Below are positions 32,001-42,299 of a stretch of 64,000 bases of DNA, piece after piece. Made by a program: the position numbers and the translations under genes. The DNA comes from Actinostola sp. cb2023. Its lineage: Eukaryota; Cnidaria; Anthozoa; Actiniaria; Actinostolidae. A model generated the notes under the pieces. The model did no database searches. It saw only the letters and a program-made list of their open reading frames with translations, and was not told the DNA's origin. Location of the stretch: positions 107,001-171,000 of the forward strand of contig JAUJYZ010001490.1 of the NCBI GenBank assembly GCA_033675265.1, read 5' to 3'. Every line of letters begins with the position of its first letter. The stretch's first letter is position 1.

Positions 32001-32225
32001 CACTAAATTATTTGACTGACAAAATATCGTTCTGAATATTTATGGTACATTTACACCTTGCCTTCTTGTGACGATGGACACTCCGCTTAAACAACACATT
32101 TTATAATTTATCTTGGCTGGTAACCAACAGTGACACAAGTTAAACTTACCACAGTTTTTCCACTCGAAGAAACCATTAACTAATGTTCCAATGGAGAGCA
32201 AAGTGAAGAACTTGAAATGCAACAT
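28863..32225 (-). CDS. GM2A-like gene 3: signal peptide + SUEL lectin + GM2-activator domain (5 exons)
   Basis: Gene model read from splice sites: exons 32225-32150, 31189-30863, 29754-29553, 29382-29196 and 29063-28863. They total 993 nt, an uninterrupted frame of 330 codons plus stop. The product starts with a signal peptide (MLHFKFFTLLSIGTLVNG), then the motif FFEWKNC, an eight-cysteine SUEL-type lectin domain (about residues 26-134), then a GM2-activator-like domain (about 135-330) with the family cysteine pattern. GM2 activators are secreted or lysosomal lipid-binding proteins that lift glycolipids from membranes for hydrolysis; SUEL domains bind L-rhamnose or galactose-type sugars. A secreted glycolipid-binding protein is inferred. 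Skipping the lectin exon leaves a 221-codon frame. The last exon carries a 75-bp internal duplication. A poly(A) signal lies at 28828-28823. The joined transcript is inferred from phase and order; no transcript evidence is available. Confidence 0.72.
29196..29382 (-). CDS. Gene 3 exon 4: GM2-activator cysteine-rich core
   Basis: 187 nt from acceptor TTTCTTACAG to donor AAT|GTAAGA (phase 2 in, phase 0 out). It encodes NFCELLRG, then the CDREM...GIPCDCPIPTG cluster, FTIPTQAIT and PVWNWL. Cysteine spacing equals that of vertebrate GM2A around its YGLPCHCPF segment. Confidence 0.85.
29553..29754 (-). CDS. Gene 3 exon 3: GM2-activator N-terminal beta strands
   Basis: 202 nt. Acceptor ...TTTGATTAG, donor GGATCCTG|GTAAGA. 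It enters in phase 1 and leaves in phase 2. It encodes the part matching the start of mature GM2A (ISILAMELSPSPLTLPG, then VKLDIEKK and AAWVSIPC). The last two bases (TG) join T of the next exon to make the conserved Cys of the GSC-TY motif. Only one copy of the 81-bp unit that is amplified in genes 1 and 2 is present here. Confidence 0.8.
29940..30140. mobile_element. MITE CGTTTTCGTATGAGTGGGAA in intron 2 of gene 3
   Basis: Inverted 20-bp ends; the interior carries GTACGGTACGG- and ATTGGTTGA-type motifs. A half copy (TTTTCGTATGAGTGGAAAAA) is at 42926-43030. Confidence 0.72.
30863..31189 (-). CDS. Gene 3 exon 2: SUEL-type (rhamnose-binding lectin) domain cassette
   Basis: 327 nt between an acceptor (CCGTTATAG) and a donor (CCAG|GTAACA). 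Both introns are phase 1, so this is a symmetric cassette. It encodes one SUEL/Gal_Lectin domain: HGCEG start, CPNGSKIAV, FFGHGHGYKATC, VRFLCQNKKSC and a terminal IEYVC, with eight cysteines as expected for four disulfides. The usual YGR and DPCxGTxKY sugar-contact motifs are replaced (FGH; STSC), so sugar specificity cannot be inferred. The domain is close to that of the gene 1 exon at 7130-6798. Confidence 0.85.
31250..31490. repeat. Inverted counterpart of the 20.0-20.25 kb repeat, in intron 1 of gene 3
   Basis: Three ACCACCAGACCTATCTCAAAG/CTACCCTACCCACTTT units, then the TACCTGAAG...ATGGTTATTTCAGGTA hairpin also found at 19973-20013. Its frames are shadows of the repeat. Confidence 0.75.
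32150..32225 (-). CDS. Gene 3 exon 1: signal peptide and N-terminal Cys
   Basis: 76 nt encoding a hydrophobic signal peptide followed by FFEWKNC and one base of the next codon, ending at a canonical donor (CTGTG|GTAAGT), so the intron is phase 1. The short WKNC motif matches the position of the N-terminal cysteine of vertebrate GM2A, which in that family pairs with the cysteine of the C-terminal LGC motif. An in-frame upstream ATG at 32267 exists only in this copy; other copies have an upstream stop or a shifted frame, so 32225 is preferred. Confidence 0.75.
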
Positions 32226-33059
32226 CCTTGAGCGCAGTACAGTCCAAAAGGGTCTGAACAGTTTCAAGTTACTGAGCTAGATATTTGTATTCATTCAGCT
32301 TGTGTTCTCAGTTTCAGTTGTTCAAACAAAACGCTAGGTAGCATGATAATGAGAAGGTTTCCAAGATACTAAATCACGACATATGAATTCGACAAACTCC
32401 TGTCGCCGGCTTAGATCAATTCTTTGTACAATTTTGAAGACTTGATTGGCTAATTTGTTTTTAATCTCTGGTCTTGTAAAAAATTGACTTTGTTTCTGAG
32501 AAACAAAAAAAAATTAGTTTGATCTTTGGACAAGATTATATTGGGAATAATAACGTGTACGTGTTAAAGACAATTAAGGCTTGCTTTGAATATCCCAGCA
32601 TTTGTGGTATAAGCTAGCCTTGATAATTATCTTGCTTTGTATAAAAATGAAAATAATTATTTTTGTTCCGATTTGTACGATATATGGCGGCATTTTCTCC
32701 CGAAATTCAACGTGGAATTATCTCATAGTCTAGTCTCTTCGTTAATTATTTTCTGAATTCTCTCCAATATATCCACTGTTGCCCTTATCGACTGTGCTGA
32801 AGTCTTCTAAAATATACCTGGGGTAACTTTGTTTTTTCTTATTTGGACTCTCGAATTGTGGAATGATCGAAATATGTCGAGGGGCGTAGCCAGGATTGCA
32901 GTAAACGAGGGGGTCACAATAGTATATTGCAAATGTGTGTCGAAATTATTGAAATAAATACTCTATGTATGTTTTTAGAAACTATCGAATTTTAACGGCA
33001 TTCTCTCGTCTAAAAGTGGAAGATGGGAAGTCCGTACTTTTAATTAAAATTAATTGTAC

Positions 33060-33060
<1 letters not shown>

Positions 33061-33132
<72 letters not shown>
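33061..33132 (+). repeat. (AAT)n microsatellite
   Basis: About 24 AAT units. The poly-Asn and poly-Ile frames are artefacts. Confidence 0.95.
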
Positions 33133-33134
<2 letters not shown>

Positions 33135-33266
33135 CGACAAAAGAAAAAAATAGATTCCAATTATATACAATGTATGTTGTCATATATATATCTGGTGATG
33201 TGCGTCTTGACTTTTCATAATTGGGCTTTCAGACAATATTTGTGGACTATTTGTGCAGTTGGTGAC

Positions 33267-33290
33267 TCTCTCTCTCTCTCTCTCTCTCTC
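33267..33290 (+). repeat. (CT)n microsatellite
   Basis: About 12 uninterrupted CT units. Confidence 0.95.
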
Positions 33291-33640
33291 ATTGACATTG
33301 TTTTAACAAATTACTTTGTACATGTCATCGATACATTAGAAAGACGTGTAGATGCCTGGTTCGATCGCCTTTCCAATGTATAAAGCTGTTAAAAATCAAT
33401 TACCTTTATTTTGACACGGTAAATGGCTCAGTAAACTGTTTTCCAGACATGCCGTGTATAATAATACATAATATAGAAAGGCACCAATACAACGTCAACC
33501 ACTTGACTGTCTGAATCCATTAGTTGTTTAACTAAACTCCTTCAAGATACCAGTTCATCCAGCAGCTGAGTAATCCATTATTTTCTTTTTCATATTATTT
33601 TTCAATACAGACCAGAATATAAATGACAATATTATAGTCA

Positions 33641-33720
33641 TACAGTCGAACCTCTACTAACGGCCACCTCCCCTAAACGGCCACCTCTCTGTAACGGCCA
33701 GTATATTTTGTTCCGGCCAC
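33641..33720. mobile_element. pogo/Tigger-type terminal repeat
   Basis: TACAGTCGAACCTCTACTAA followed by repeated ACGGCCACCTC. TACAGT-starting termini with this motif are typical of Tigger-like MITEs; no opposite end is found before the 35-kb minisatellite. Confidence 0.5.
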
Positions 33721-33744
33721 CAGCAAGCCCATACATTTATTTAA

Positions 33745-33912
33745 GCAATACAACACATTTTCCGTGTTTATATTCACTTTTACAAACACGCGGGATGTTG
33801 GGAGAACACGAGAAAAGGAGGCTCGTGATTTTCAAACTTTTTCGAGTGTTCTCCCAACATCCCAAGTGTTTGTAAAAGTGAATATAAACACGGAAAATGT
33901 GTTGTATTGCTT
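33745..33912. mobile_element. Perfect-arm hairpin element
   Basis: Arms of about 70 bp (AAGCAATACAACACATTTTC ... GAAAATGTGTTGTATTGCTT) enclosing a short loop. A single arm fragment recurs at 34857-34893. Confidence 0.85.
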
Positions 33913-34961
33913 TTATAAAATAACTACACGGTTTTCTTTACGCAAGTTTTCATTGATCAAATGTGCAATTCTCCTGAAAACATCAGAAATGGCTCACCAT
34001 CCAATCAAATCTTGCTAAAGAAATCAAAATGGCAAAGCTAGCGATTCGTGCCGTTTCGCCGTTTAAAAAGTGTTTTGACAGGAAAATCGTTTTGAAGAAT
34101 GCTATTTTCTGTCAGAAAATTACAGAAGAATGCTTCCTTTGTTAGTTAGTGTATCCTGTGAACACGAAAGACGAAGAAAAGTGAGAAAAAGCTCTGAGCT
34201 GATTCAATGAAGACGTCAAACTTTCTGAAATATTTTACAACTTGATGAATGGAGCACGAAGTCAGGTAGCCAAATCTACAGTTTTTGTCGTACTTTTGAA
34301 CCTTTTCATAGCCGTTTTTCTCAACAAGAATGTATAAACGATGGATGTTTTTGAGACACACGACGATATTTTTTTTCTCTATGACACATTTTACTGAAAT
34401 TAAGCTAAGCTTAATATAGTCAATAACTTATTTAATTTTGAATTTAGCTACAAGAATCGAGAATTGCTCTGCTTTGTGAGTAACTTTTAAATAGAGTAAT
34501 ACGGCTATCGTTGCTTGGTATTTTCAGTCGTACACTTGATAAAATATTGTAGCTATAGAACTCAAAGAACGGTTAGTATGTGAGTTTAATACATTTAGCT
34601 TTCTTCGTTATTCAATGTTCAAAATAGGACGACTCATCTGTCACCGTCGTCGTTTCGTGTGTTAATCAATGCACATGTTCGGCTTCAAAACAACAAAAAT
34701 CACATTTAGATAGAAGTTGAACTTGAGAAAATAAGAAATGCTGTAATTCTTTGGCTTTTGTTTAGTAAATAAAACATGTTTGACAACAGAAAAATATATA
34801 TTTGTCGAATTGAATCCACTGCATCGCTTCAAGGTCTCTCAAGGTCACGGAAACCATGTTTATATTCACTTTTACAAACACGGTTTTTGGGAGCTTCTAG
34901 CCAATCAGAGCGCGCGTTATATACATGTTATTTTATAATGGTTTTTAAAACCTCCACACAA

Positions 34962-35522
34962 CGGCCACGTGCACCTCTACACAACGGCCACCTCTACACA
35001 ACGGCCACCTCCACACAACGGCCACCTCTACACAACGGCCACCTCTACACAACGGCCACCTCTACACAACGGCCCACCTCTACACAACGGCACATCTCTA
35101 CACAACGGCCACCTCTACACAACAGTTTCACTCTCACACAACGGCCACGTGCACCTCTACACAACGGCCACCTCTACACAACGGCCACCTCTACACAACG
35201 GCCACCTCTACACAACGCCACCACCTCCACACAACGGCCACCTCTACACAACGGCCACCTCTACACAACGGCCACTTCTACACAACGGCCACCTCTACAC
35301 AACGGCCACCTGAAGCAGCTACACAACGGCCACCTCTACACAACGGCCACCTCTACACAACGGCCACCTCTACACAACGGCCACCTCTACACAACGACCA
35401 CCTCTACACAACGGCCACCTCTACACAACGGCCACCTCTACACAACGGCCACCTCTACACAACGGCCACCTCTACACAACGGCCACCTCTACACAACGGC
35501 CACCTCTACACAACGGCCACTA
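34962..35522 (+). repeat. 17-bp minisatellite (CTCTACACAACGGCCAC)
   Basis: Roughly 30 units of CTCTACACAACGGCCAC with occasional 16- or 18-bp variants. It resembles the CTCTACTAACGGCCAC sequence of the Tigger-like terminus at 33650, suggesting it grew from such an end. The long open frame across it arises because few units contain stops. Confidence 0.95.
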
Positions 35523-35529
35523 TAATAAT

Positions 35530-36880
35530 AATAAATGGTGAAGTTAGTAATGCCTTTTGAATTTAGCAAGAGTTATCAAGCGACTTATCAAGCTCATCAG
35601 ATCCAACTATTCACAAGATCATGTATGTGCTTTGTCAATCTATGACAAACAAAATTGACTTCAAGTCCCAACACTCGTCGGTTTTTATTGCAAATGTTTT
35701 GAGAAACGACTACAATCAAGCGACAAATGTTCAATGAATCAAAATCAGTCAAACAACTGAGAGGCAGTTCAAGGATGGAATGTAAACATAAGTCTAAGTA
35801 GAATAATCCTCACACACTTTGCAGTCGTTGGCGGAAAAAAAAAGAACCATAATCTATGCACGCTTTTAATTACTTCACAAATCTTGTTTGAATCCCTCGT
35901 ATTTGTTGACTCAGTTTCACTCTCAGGTTGTTGTTTTCTGTTGTTGTTTTATTTTTTTAACTCCTAAAACACTCGAGATAGTAATAAATACGAGCCACCA
36001 AATAGATCCAAAGAGATTCAAATGTGTTTGAAGGATTGCTTTAGACGATATTTCGTCTTTGAACGTGTTTTTGAAGTTTTTTGAAGCAGCTGTTCTATGT
36101 TCATCGTGAATCAAGGCCAAGCGAGGCCAAGCACATTTATTTGTAAAGCGAGGCCGACGTATCCTCTCTTTTCGTCGAATTGAGAACTTTCAATCAACAT
36201 CAATCGATTCCATCTTTTCCTGGGAATACTCCCTAATTATTCAAAGCAATAAACGAAGAACTGGAAGTACAAATGTCGACAATCAGCAGGCTTGCAATTG
36301 TAGTTGTAGTTTTTGGTTTCCATGTTGAGTTGAGTTGGTTCGACTCACCAGCGAAGTTTTTTTTTACTCTTTTTAAACTTTGCAGCTCCATTTCAAAGAA
36401 ATAAATCCCTTACGGTGTTATATGAAGAGATTTCATGTAGAATAGCGAACTTTGAGCGGTTTGTAAAGGTTTTAACTGAAAGGGGTTTTCTTGACTTTCT
36501 TGTTTGAGTTTCCACTCGGATTGAGCAGATTTTTTATTTACATAAATGGCGGGAAACCGCGCGGCCGCTTACAAAATCAAAAATTCAAAAACCACATTTT
36601 AAAAGCAAAAAACATAGCCATATAATAAACGATTTATCAATTTAATTTATTAATAACTACATGTTAATGTAGCTGTGGTATAAAATGTTCAACGACGAAG
36701 GAGATGTCCGCCATGTTTGCTGCAAGTGACGTCATTTACCTCCAACCAATCACAGCTTGTTGCTAAAAATAGCCAAGCTAACAATCTGATAAATTTAAGG
36801 GCATTAGGAAAGATGGACTCCCCTAGTAATTTTCCCCTGGGATTTATCATGGGATAAGGGATAAGAACTCATGTACAGTC
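35530..36880. other. No feature recognised
   Basis: AT-rich sequence with short frames only; no domain, splice pattern or element ends that I can support. Confidence 0.4.
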
Positions 36881-36884
36881 ACGA

Positions 36885-37285
36885 GGGACGATTAGTTCTA
36901 ATCGTCCCTCATGATAAGTACTGGTGATAGTAACTGGAAATTTTTCCAGTAACTGGAAATATTTTTTTCCAGTTACTTGAAAAATTTTCAGTTACTCTCG
37001 CCAGTACTTTCCGTACTTTCCAGTTACATCACGTGGTCTGATTCTGCACATTTGATTGGCTGATTACCTCATGAATAATTAATGAGTATGAGAAGTTCTA
37101 ATCGTCCCTCATGATAAGTACTGGTGAGAGTAACTGGAAATTTTTTTCAGTAACTGGAAAACTTTTTTTCCATGCAGTTACTCTCCCCAGTACTTTCCCT
37201 AGTTTCAAAGTACATCATGTGGTATTATGCTGCGCATTTGATTGGCTGGTTACCTCATGAATAATTAATGAGTATGAGAACTACT
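36885..37285. repeat. Two tandem hairpin units of about 200 bp
   Basis: GTTCTAATCGTCCCTCATGA begins at about 36894 and 37094. Each unit contains AAGTACTGG...CCAGTACTT inverted arms with GTAACTGGAAA repeats and ends in CCTCATGAATAATTAATGAG. Confidence 0.8.
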
Positions 37286-37439
37286 TATCAACCTCGAACT
37301 GCCATCACATGGGTGATACGCTAGATAGACATTCCGGCGTGAGAACAAAAGAAACTGAACCAATGATGATATAAGTTTATTTATTTACTCTCTTTTTTTC
37401 CTAAATCTAATGCATATTCTTTATTGTACAGCCGGGTCG

Positions 37440-37535
37440 TTTGTATACTAAATAGGAAAACGATTCTAAAAATAATAACCACTACTGAAAGTTTGATTGC
37501 CACATTCCTTAGGTGTATTACATACATTAGTTTAA
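37440..37535. repeat. Third copy of the GPCR 3' flank
   Basis: ATAGGAAAACGATTCTAAAA and CACTACTGAAAGTTTGATTG ... CCTTAGGTGTATTACATACA match 37985-38070 and 44225-44300 downstream of the two GPCR genes, without a receptor attached. Confidence 0.75.
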
Positions 37536-37613
37536 ATTTGACACGGTTTTTCTTTTATTCATAGGGCTTTATCCCGGTATTGACCGGTTGAACAATAGAA
37601 TTGAATTGAATTG

Positions 37614-37693
37614 CTCATTATGAATTCACCGGGATGTATCCATATACAGCCCTGGGTTGTATATGAATACATCCCGGTGAATTCATAATGAGC
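37614..37693. repeat. Near-perfect hairpin
   Basis: TGCTCATTATGAATTCACCG at 37614 and its reverse complement ending at 37693, arms of about 38 bp around CAGCCCTGGG. Confidence 0.88.
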
Positions 37694-38181
37694 ACTGAAA
37701 TGCTATTCTTCATGCTATTTATAGTATTCATGCTAAATAACACTAAAAAATACCAGAAAATGCCTCGATTGCTTCGTGCGAAAACCTTAAAATTTAAACT
37801 AAGTCAGATAAATACCTCGAACGTCGGCAATAAGATATAAATCCTTGCCACTTGCCCTCGGGATTTATATGCCTTATTGCATCCGTTCTCGGTATTTATC
37901 TCTTACTTACATAGTCGGTATCATACATGGATATGTTCATTATCAATTCAATTTCACGTTTGAGTTTAAGCAGGAAATACAAATAGGAAAACCATTCTAA
38001 AAATCATAACCACTACTACTGAAAGTTTGATTGCCACCTGTGGCTCTATATTCCTTAGGTGTATTACGTACATGATATCGCGATTGTTCATAAGCTTTTA
38101 ACACGATTAACATTTATTAGTATTTATTAAATTATTTATTAAATATAATCAAAATTAATTCAATTGATATATTTATTTATT

Positions 38182-38308
38182 TTAAGAAATAATACGATCG
38201 ATAACTTTGAAACAAGACATGTTTCAGCAGTTGACAACTGAACAACTCAAGATGGCAGTACGCACTGCCGAAACATGTCTTGTTTCAAAGTTATCGTATT
38301 ATTTCTTA
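38182..38308. mobile_element. Hairpin insertion in the 3' flank of GPCR gene 1
   Basis: AAGAAATAATACGAT/GATAACTTTGAAACAAGACATG arms inverted around GATGGCAGTACGC. The paralogous flank of GPCR gene 2 (44300-44330) lacks about 290 bp here, giving an empty-site comparison. Confidence 0.75.
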
Positions 38309-38396
38309 AGATGTATTTATTTGATACTCTTAGTATAGTTATACTGTTTTAAGAGTATATTTATTAAAGGATTAATTAAGGCTTGTGCTTGATATA

Positions 38397-39359
38397 TCAA
38401 TGCTGTATTATTTTATGAATCAATGCTCTGGCGGCATTGCGAATGTCTTTGATTCGCAAACAGTAAACAAATGGATTCAATACACCGTTAAACATCATTA
38501 TAGTTTCCGCTGTTACAAGTACATAACTCACGATATCATTCCAATCCTGAAGCACTAGGAGGAGGATCAGCCCTATAACATGGCCGATATAACACAATAC
38601 AAACACTGCAATTACGTAATACATAGTATTAACGGATCTTTTATACTTAGGCATATCAAGTGTCTGCTGAAGAGATGCTTGTTGGGCGTGGATTTGGCTT
38701 GTGTGGCGGCGAATGGACAGATTTATTTGGAAAAGGAAAAACCCATTCAAGAATAATACGAAAATATAAATGGTCAAATCGACAACAATGATATAGTAGT
38801 TATTGGCATAATTACGTCTTAGAAAGGTGGCGACTGCGCTGACAAGCCATACTCCCAACAAAACGATGCAGTATCTTTTCGTTGTGACAAGTTCATTGTA
38901 TCTCAGATGCAGACGAATTGCGAGGTATCTATCTGCCGTGGTCGCTGTCAAGTTACCCAGTGATACCATCGCTAACATCGTGAAACTGATGAAGAACACC
39001 TGGTCACTCATCTCCGTCACTTCGGCACTGCCATACCCAAAACTGTACAAGTGAAGACAAAACACTGGCTGAGGAAAAACAGCAACAGCAGCATCTGAGA
39101 TCGATAAGCCGAGAAGAAGGATATTCCTGGGCGTTCTGAGCGAACTGTTGGCGACAAACGTTGCTATGATCAACGAGTTCAGACAAAACGCTACCAACGC
39201 AATCAAAGCATTTATCCCGCTCATCCATATGAAGAAATCTATGAGAGCATAGTTGGGCAGAGGCTCGAACATATAGCTTTTTGTGACATTTTCAGTAGTA
39301 TTCGAGCTGTTGGTGTAGTCATAAGACATCCAGCTTATATTCTTTAAATTGACATTCAT
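38397..39359 (-). CDS. Class A (rhodopsin-like) GPCR, paralogue 1
   Basis: Intronless frame of 320 codons from the Met at 39359 (MNVNLKNISW). The frame stays open upstream to an ATG at 39542, but 39359 gives exactly the length and alignment of paralogue 2. Seven hydrophobic segments. Class A marks: Asn in TM1 (CLNSLIIATF), LSISDAAV in TM2, TADRYLAIRLHLRY at the end of TM3, NPFVYCLR in TM7. The TM3-ECL2 disulfide cysteines are missing, ECL2 is very short, and the CWxP motif of TM6 is replaced by CYIGH; together these recall the MECA group (melanocortin/EDG/cannabinoid/adenosine). N-glycosylation motifs in the N-terminus. Ligand unknown. Confidence 0.88.
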   Translation of the reverse strand: MNVNLKNISWMSYDYTNSSNTTENVTKSYMFEPLPNYALIDFFIWMSGINALIALVAFCLNSLIIATFVANSSLRTPRNILLLGLSISDAAVAVFPQPVFCLHLYSFGYGSAEVTEMSDQVFFISFTMLAMVSLGNLTATTADRYLAIRLHLRYNELVTTKRYCIVLLGVWLVSAVATFLRRNYANNYYIIVVDLTIYIFVLFLNGFFLFQINLSIRRHTSQIHAQQASLQQTLDMPKYKRSVNTMYYVIAVFVLCYIGHVIGLILLLVLQDWNDIVSYVLVTAETIMMFNGVLNPFVYCLRIKDIRNAARALIHKIIQH

Positions 39360-39689
39360 TCTTGAGAAAGAAGCAAAGATGGTCTTGAATATATCGATTG
39401 TTTTCAATCCTTGTCTGTATTGGCTTTTGCTCTGACGGTCTTTTGTGAAATGATTTTCTCTGATATTTTTTGTTTTATTATTTGCCTTCTTTTTTGACTG
39501 TTTTGTCGTTGATATATTTATGATTGTGTCTGTATTCCTCACACAACAGTCCTGTCTGTATTGAATTATATGATCGATCTTGTATCTCTGATTATCTTGA
39601 CTTTCTTTTAGTCAGTGAGATTGTCTCCAGTGGTGGTATTTATAGTGGCTTTGATGATTTTGTCTTTATTTTACGGTCTGGTATATGGT

Positions 39690-42295
39690 GTTCAGGTCTG
39701 CTTTAGGTTGTCTTCTCTATATTGGTCTTGGTGGCGATGATGGTCGTCTCTGTGATGGTCTTGTTTCGGATGGTCTTCTCTGTGATGGTCTTCTCTGTGA
39801 TGCTTTTGTTTCGGATGGTTTTCTCTTTAATGCTCTTGCTTCCGATGGTCTTCTCAGTGACGGTCAAAGTTGTTGGCGATGCTCTTCTCTGTTATGGTAT
39901 TATTGGCGATGGTCTTCTCTGTTATTGTCTTGTTTCCGATATTCTTCTATGTGATAGTCTTGTTTCCGATGGTCTTCTCTGTGATGGTCTTTTCTGTGTT
40001 GCCTTGTTTCGGATGGTTTTCTCTTTAATGCTCTTGTTTCCGATGGTCTTCTCAGTGACGGTCACAGTTGTTGGCGATGCTCTTCTCTGTTATTGTATTA
40101 TTGGCGATGGTCTTCTCTGTGATGATCTTGTTTCCGATGGTCTTCTATGTGATAGGCTTGTTTCCGATGGTCTTCTCTGTGATGGTATTTTCTGTGTTGT
40201 CTTGTTTCGGATGGTTTTCTCTTTAATGCTCTTGCTTCCGATAGTCTTCTCAGTGACGGTCAAAGTTGTTGGCGATGCTCTTCTCTTTTATGGTATTATT
40301 GGCGATGGTCTTCTCTGGTATTGTCTTGTTTCCGATATTCTTCTCTGTGATGGTCTTGTTTCAGATATTCTTCTCTGTGATGGTCTTGTTTCAGATGTTC
40401 TTCTCTGTGATGGTCTTGATCCCGATGGTCTTCTCTGTGATGGTCTTGTTTGCGATGTTCTTCTCTGAGATGGCCTTGTTGGCGATTGTCTTCGTGGTGA
40501 TGGTATTCTCTGAGATGGTCTTGTTTGCGATGTTCTTCTCTGAGATGGCCTTGGTGGCGATTGTCTTCGTGGTGATGGTATTCTCTGTGATGGTCTTGTT
40601 TGCGATGTTCTTCTCTGAGATGGCCTTGTTGGCGATGGTCTTCTCTGTGATGGCCTTGGTGGCGATTGTCTTCGTGGTGATGGTATTCTCTGTGATGGTC
40701 TTGTTTGCGATGTTCTTCTCTGTGATGGTTTTGTTGGCGATGGTATTCTCTGGGATGGCCTTGTTGGCGATGGACTTCTCTGTGATGGCCTTGGTGGCGA
40801 TTGTCTTCCTGGTGATGGTATTCTCTGTGATGGTCTTGTTTGCGATGTTCTTCTTTGTGATGGTTTTGTTGGCGATGGTATTCTCTGGGATGGCCTTGTT
40901 GGCGATGGACTTCTCTGTGATGGCCTTGGTGGCAATTGTCTTCCTGGTGATGGTATTCTCTGTGATGGTCTTGTTTGCGATGTTCTTCTCTGTGATGGTC
41001 TTCTTGGCGATGGTATTCCCTGAGATGGCCTTGTTGGCGATGGTCTTCTCTGTGATGGCCTTGGTGGCGATTGTCTTCGTGGTGATGGTTTTCTTGGCGA
41101 TGGTATTCTCTGAGATGACTTTTGTTGGCGATGGTCTTCTCTGTGATGGCCTTGGTGGCAATTGTCTTCGTGGTGATGGTCTTCTTGGCGATGGTATTTC
41201 CTGAGATGGCCTTGTTGGCGATGGTCTTCTCTGTGATGGCCTTGGTGGCGATTGTCTTCGTGGTGATGGTCTTCTTAGCGATGGTATTCTCTGAGATGGC
41301 CTTGTTGGCGATGGTCTTCTCTGTGATGGCCTTGGTGGCGATTGTCTTCGTGGTGATGGTCTTCTTGGCGATGGTATTCTCTGAGATGACCTTGTTGGCG
41401 ATGGTCTTCTCTGTGATGGCCTTGGTGGTGATTTTCTCCGTGGTGATGGTATTCCCTGAGATGGCCTTGTTGGCGATGGTCTTCTCTGTGATGGCCTTGG
41501 TGGTGATTGTCTTCGTGGCGATGGTATTCCCTGAGATGGTCTTGCTGGCGATGGTATTCTCTGAGATGGTCTTGTTGGCGATGGTATTCTGTGTTATTGA
41601 CTTGGTGGCGATTGTCTTCGTGGTGATAGTCTTCTTGGCGATGGTATTCTCTGAGATGACTTTGTTGGCGATGGTCTTCTCTGTGATGGCCTTGGTGGCA
41701 ATTGTCTTCGTGGTGATGGTCTTCTTGGCGATGGTATTTCCTGAGATGGCCTTGTTGGCGATGGTCTTCTCTGTGATGGCCTTGGTGGCGATTGTCTTCG
41801 TGGTGATGGTCTTCTTAGCGATGGTATTCTCTGAGATGGCCTTGTTGGCGATGGTCTTCTCTGTGATGGCCTTGGTGGCGATTGTCTTCGTGGTGATGGT
41901 CTTCTTGGCGATGGTATTCTCTGAGATGACCTTGTTGGCGATGGTCTTCTCTGTGATGGCCTTGGTGGTGATTTTCTCCGTGGTGATGGTATTCCCTGAG
42001 ATGGCCTTGTTGGCGATGGTCTTCTCTGTGATGGCCTTGGTGGTGATTGTCTTCGTGGCGATGGTATTCCCTGAGATGGTCTTGCTGGCGATGGTATTCT
42101 CTGAGATGGTCTTGTTGGCGATGGTATTCTGTGTTATTGACTTGATGGAGATTGTCTTCATGGTGATGGTGGTCTTGGTGATGGTATTCTCTGAGATGAT
42201 CTTGCTGGAGATTGTCTTCGCTGTGATGGTCTTCTCTGTGATGGTGGTCTTGGCGATGGTATTCGCTGTGACGGTCTTGTTGGCGATGGTCTTAT
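39690..42295. repeat. 15-bp minisatellite upstream of GPCR paralogue 1, with 540-bp higher-order duplication
   Basis: About 2.6 kb of 15-bp units (GATGGTCTTCTCTGT / GATGGCCTTGGTGGC variants). Because 15 is a multiple of 3 and few units contain stops, frames stay open on both strands for hundreds of codons (xTIxx five-residue repeats on minus, MVFxV on plus). 41161-41580 and 41701-42120 appear identical, offset exactly 540 bp (36 units). Start, codon and splice signals for a real gene are not convincing. Confidence 0.93.
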
Positions 42296-42299
42296 GACA

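Noticed and set aside
34776..35525. 249-codon frame of His/Thr/Gln/Arg-rich repeats
   Set aside because: Lies wholly in the 17-bp minisatellite; no start context or splice support.
39360..39542. 61-residue N-terminal extension of GPCR paralogue 1
   Set aside because: Highly charged (KQSKKKANNKTKN), absent from paralogue 2, and using the inner Met gives exactly equal lengths of 320 codons.
40296..42161. 621-codon minus frame (and 391- and 312-codon plus frames)
   Set aside because: By-products of the 15-bp minisatellite, whose unit length keeps every frame open. The minus frame changes composition abruptly where the unit phase shifts by an indel, which a real protein would not tolerate.
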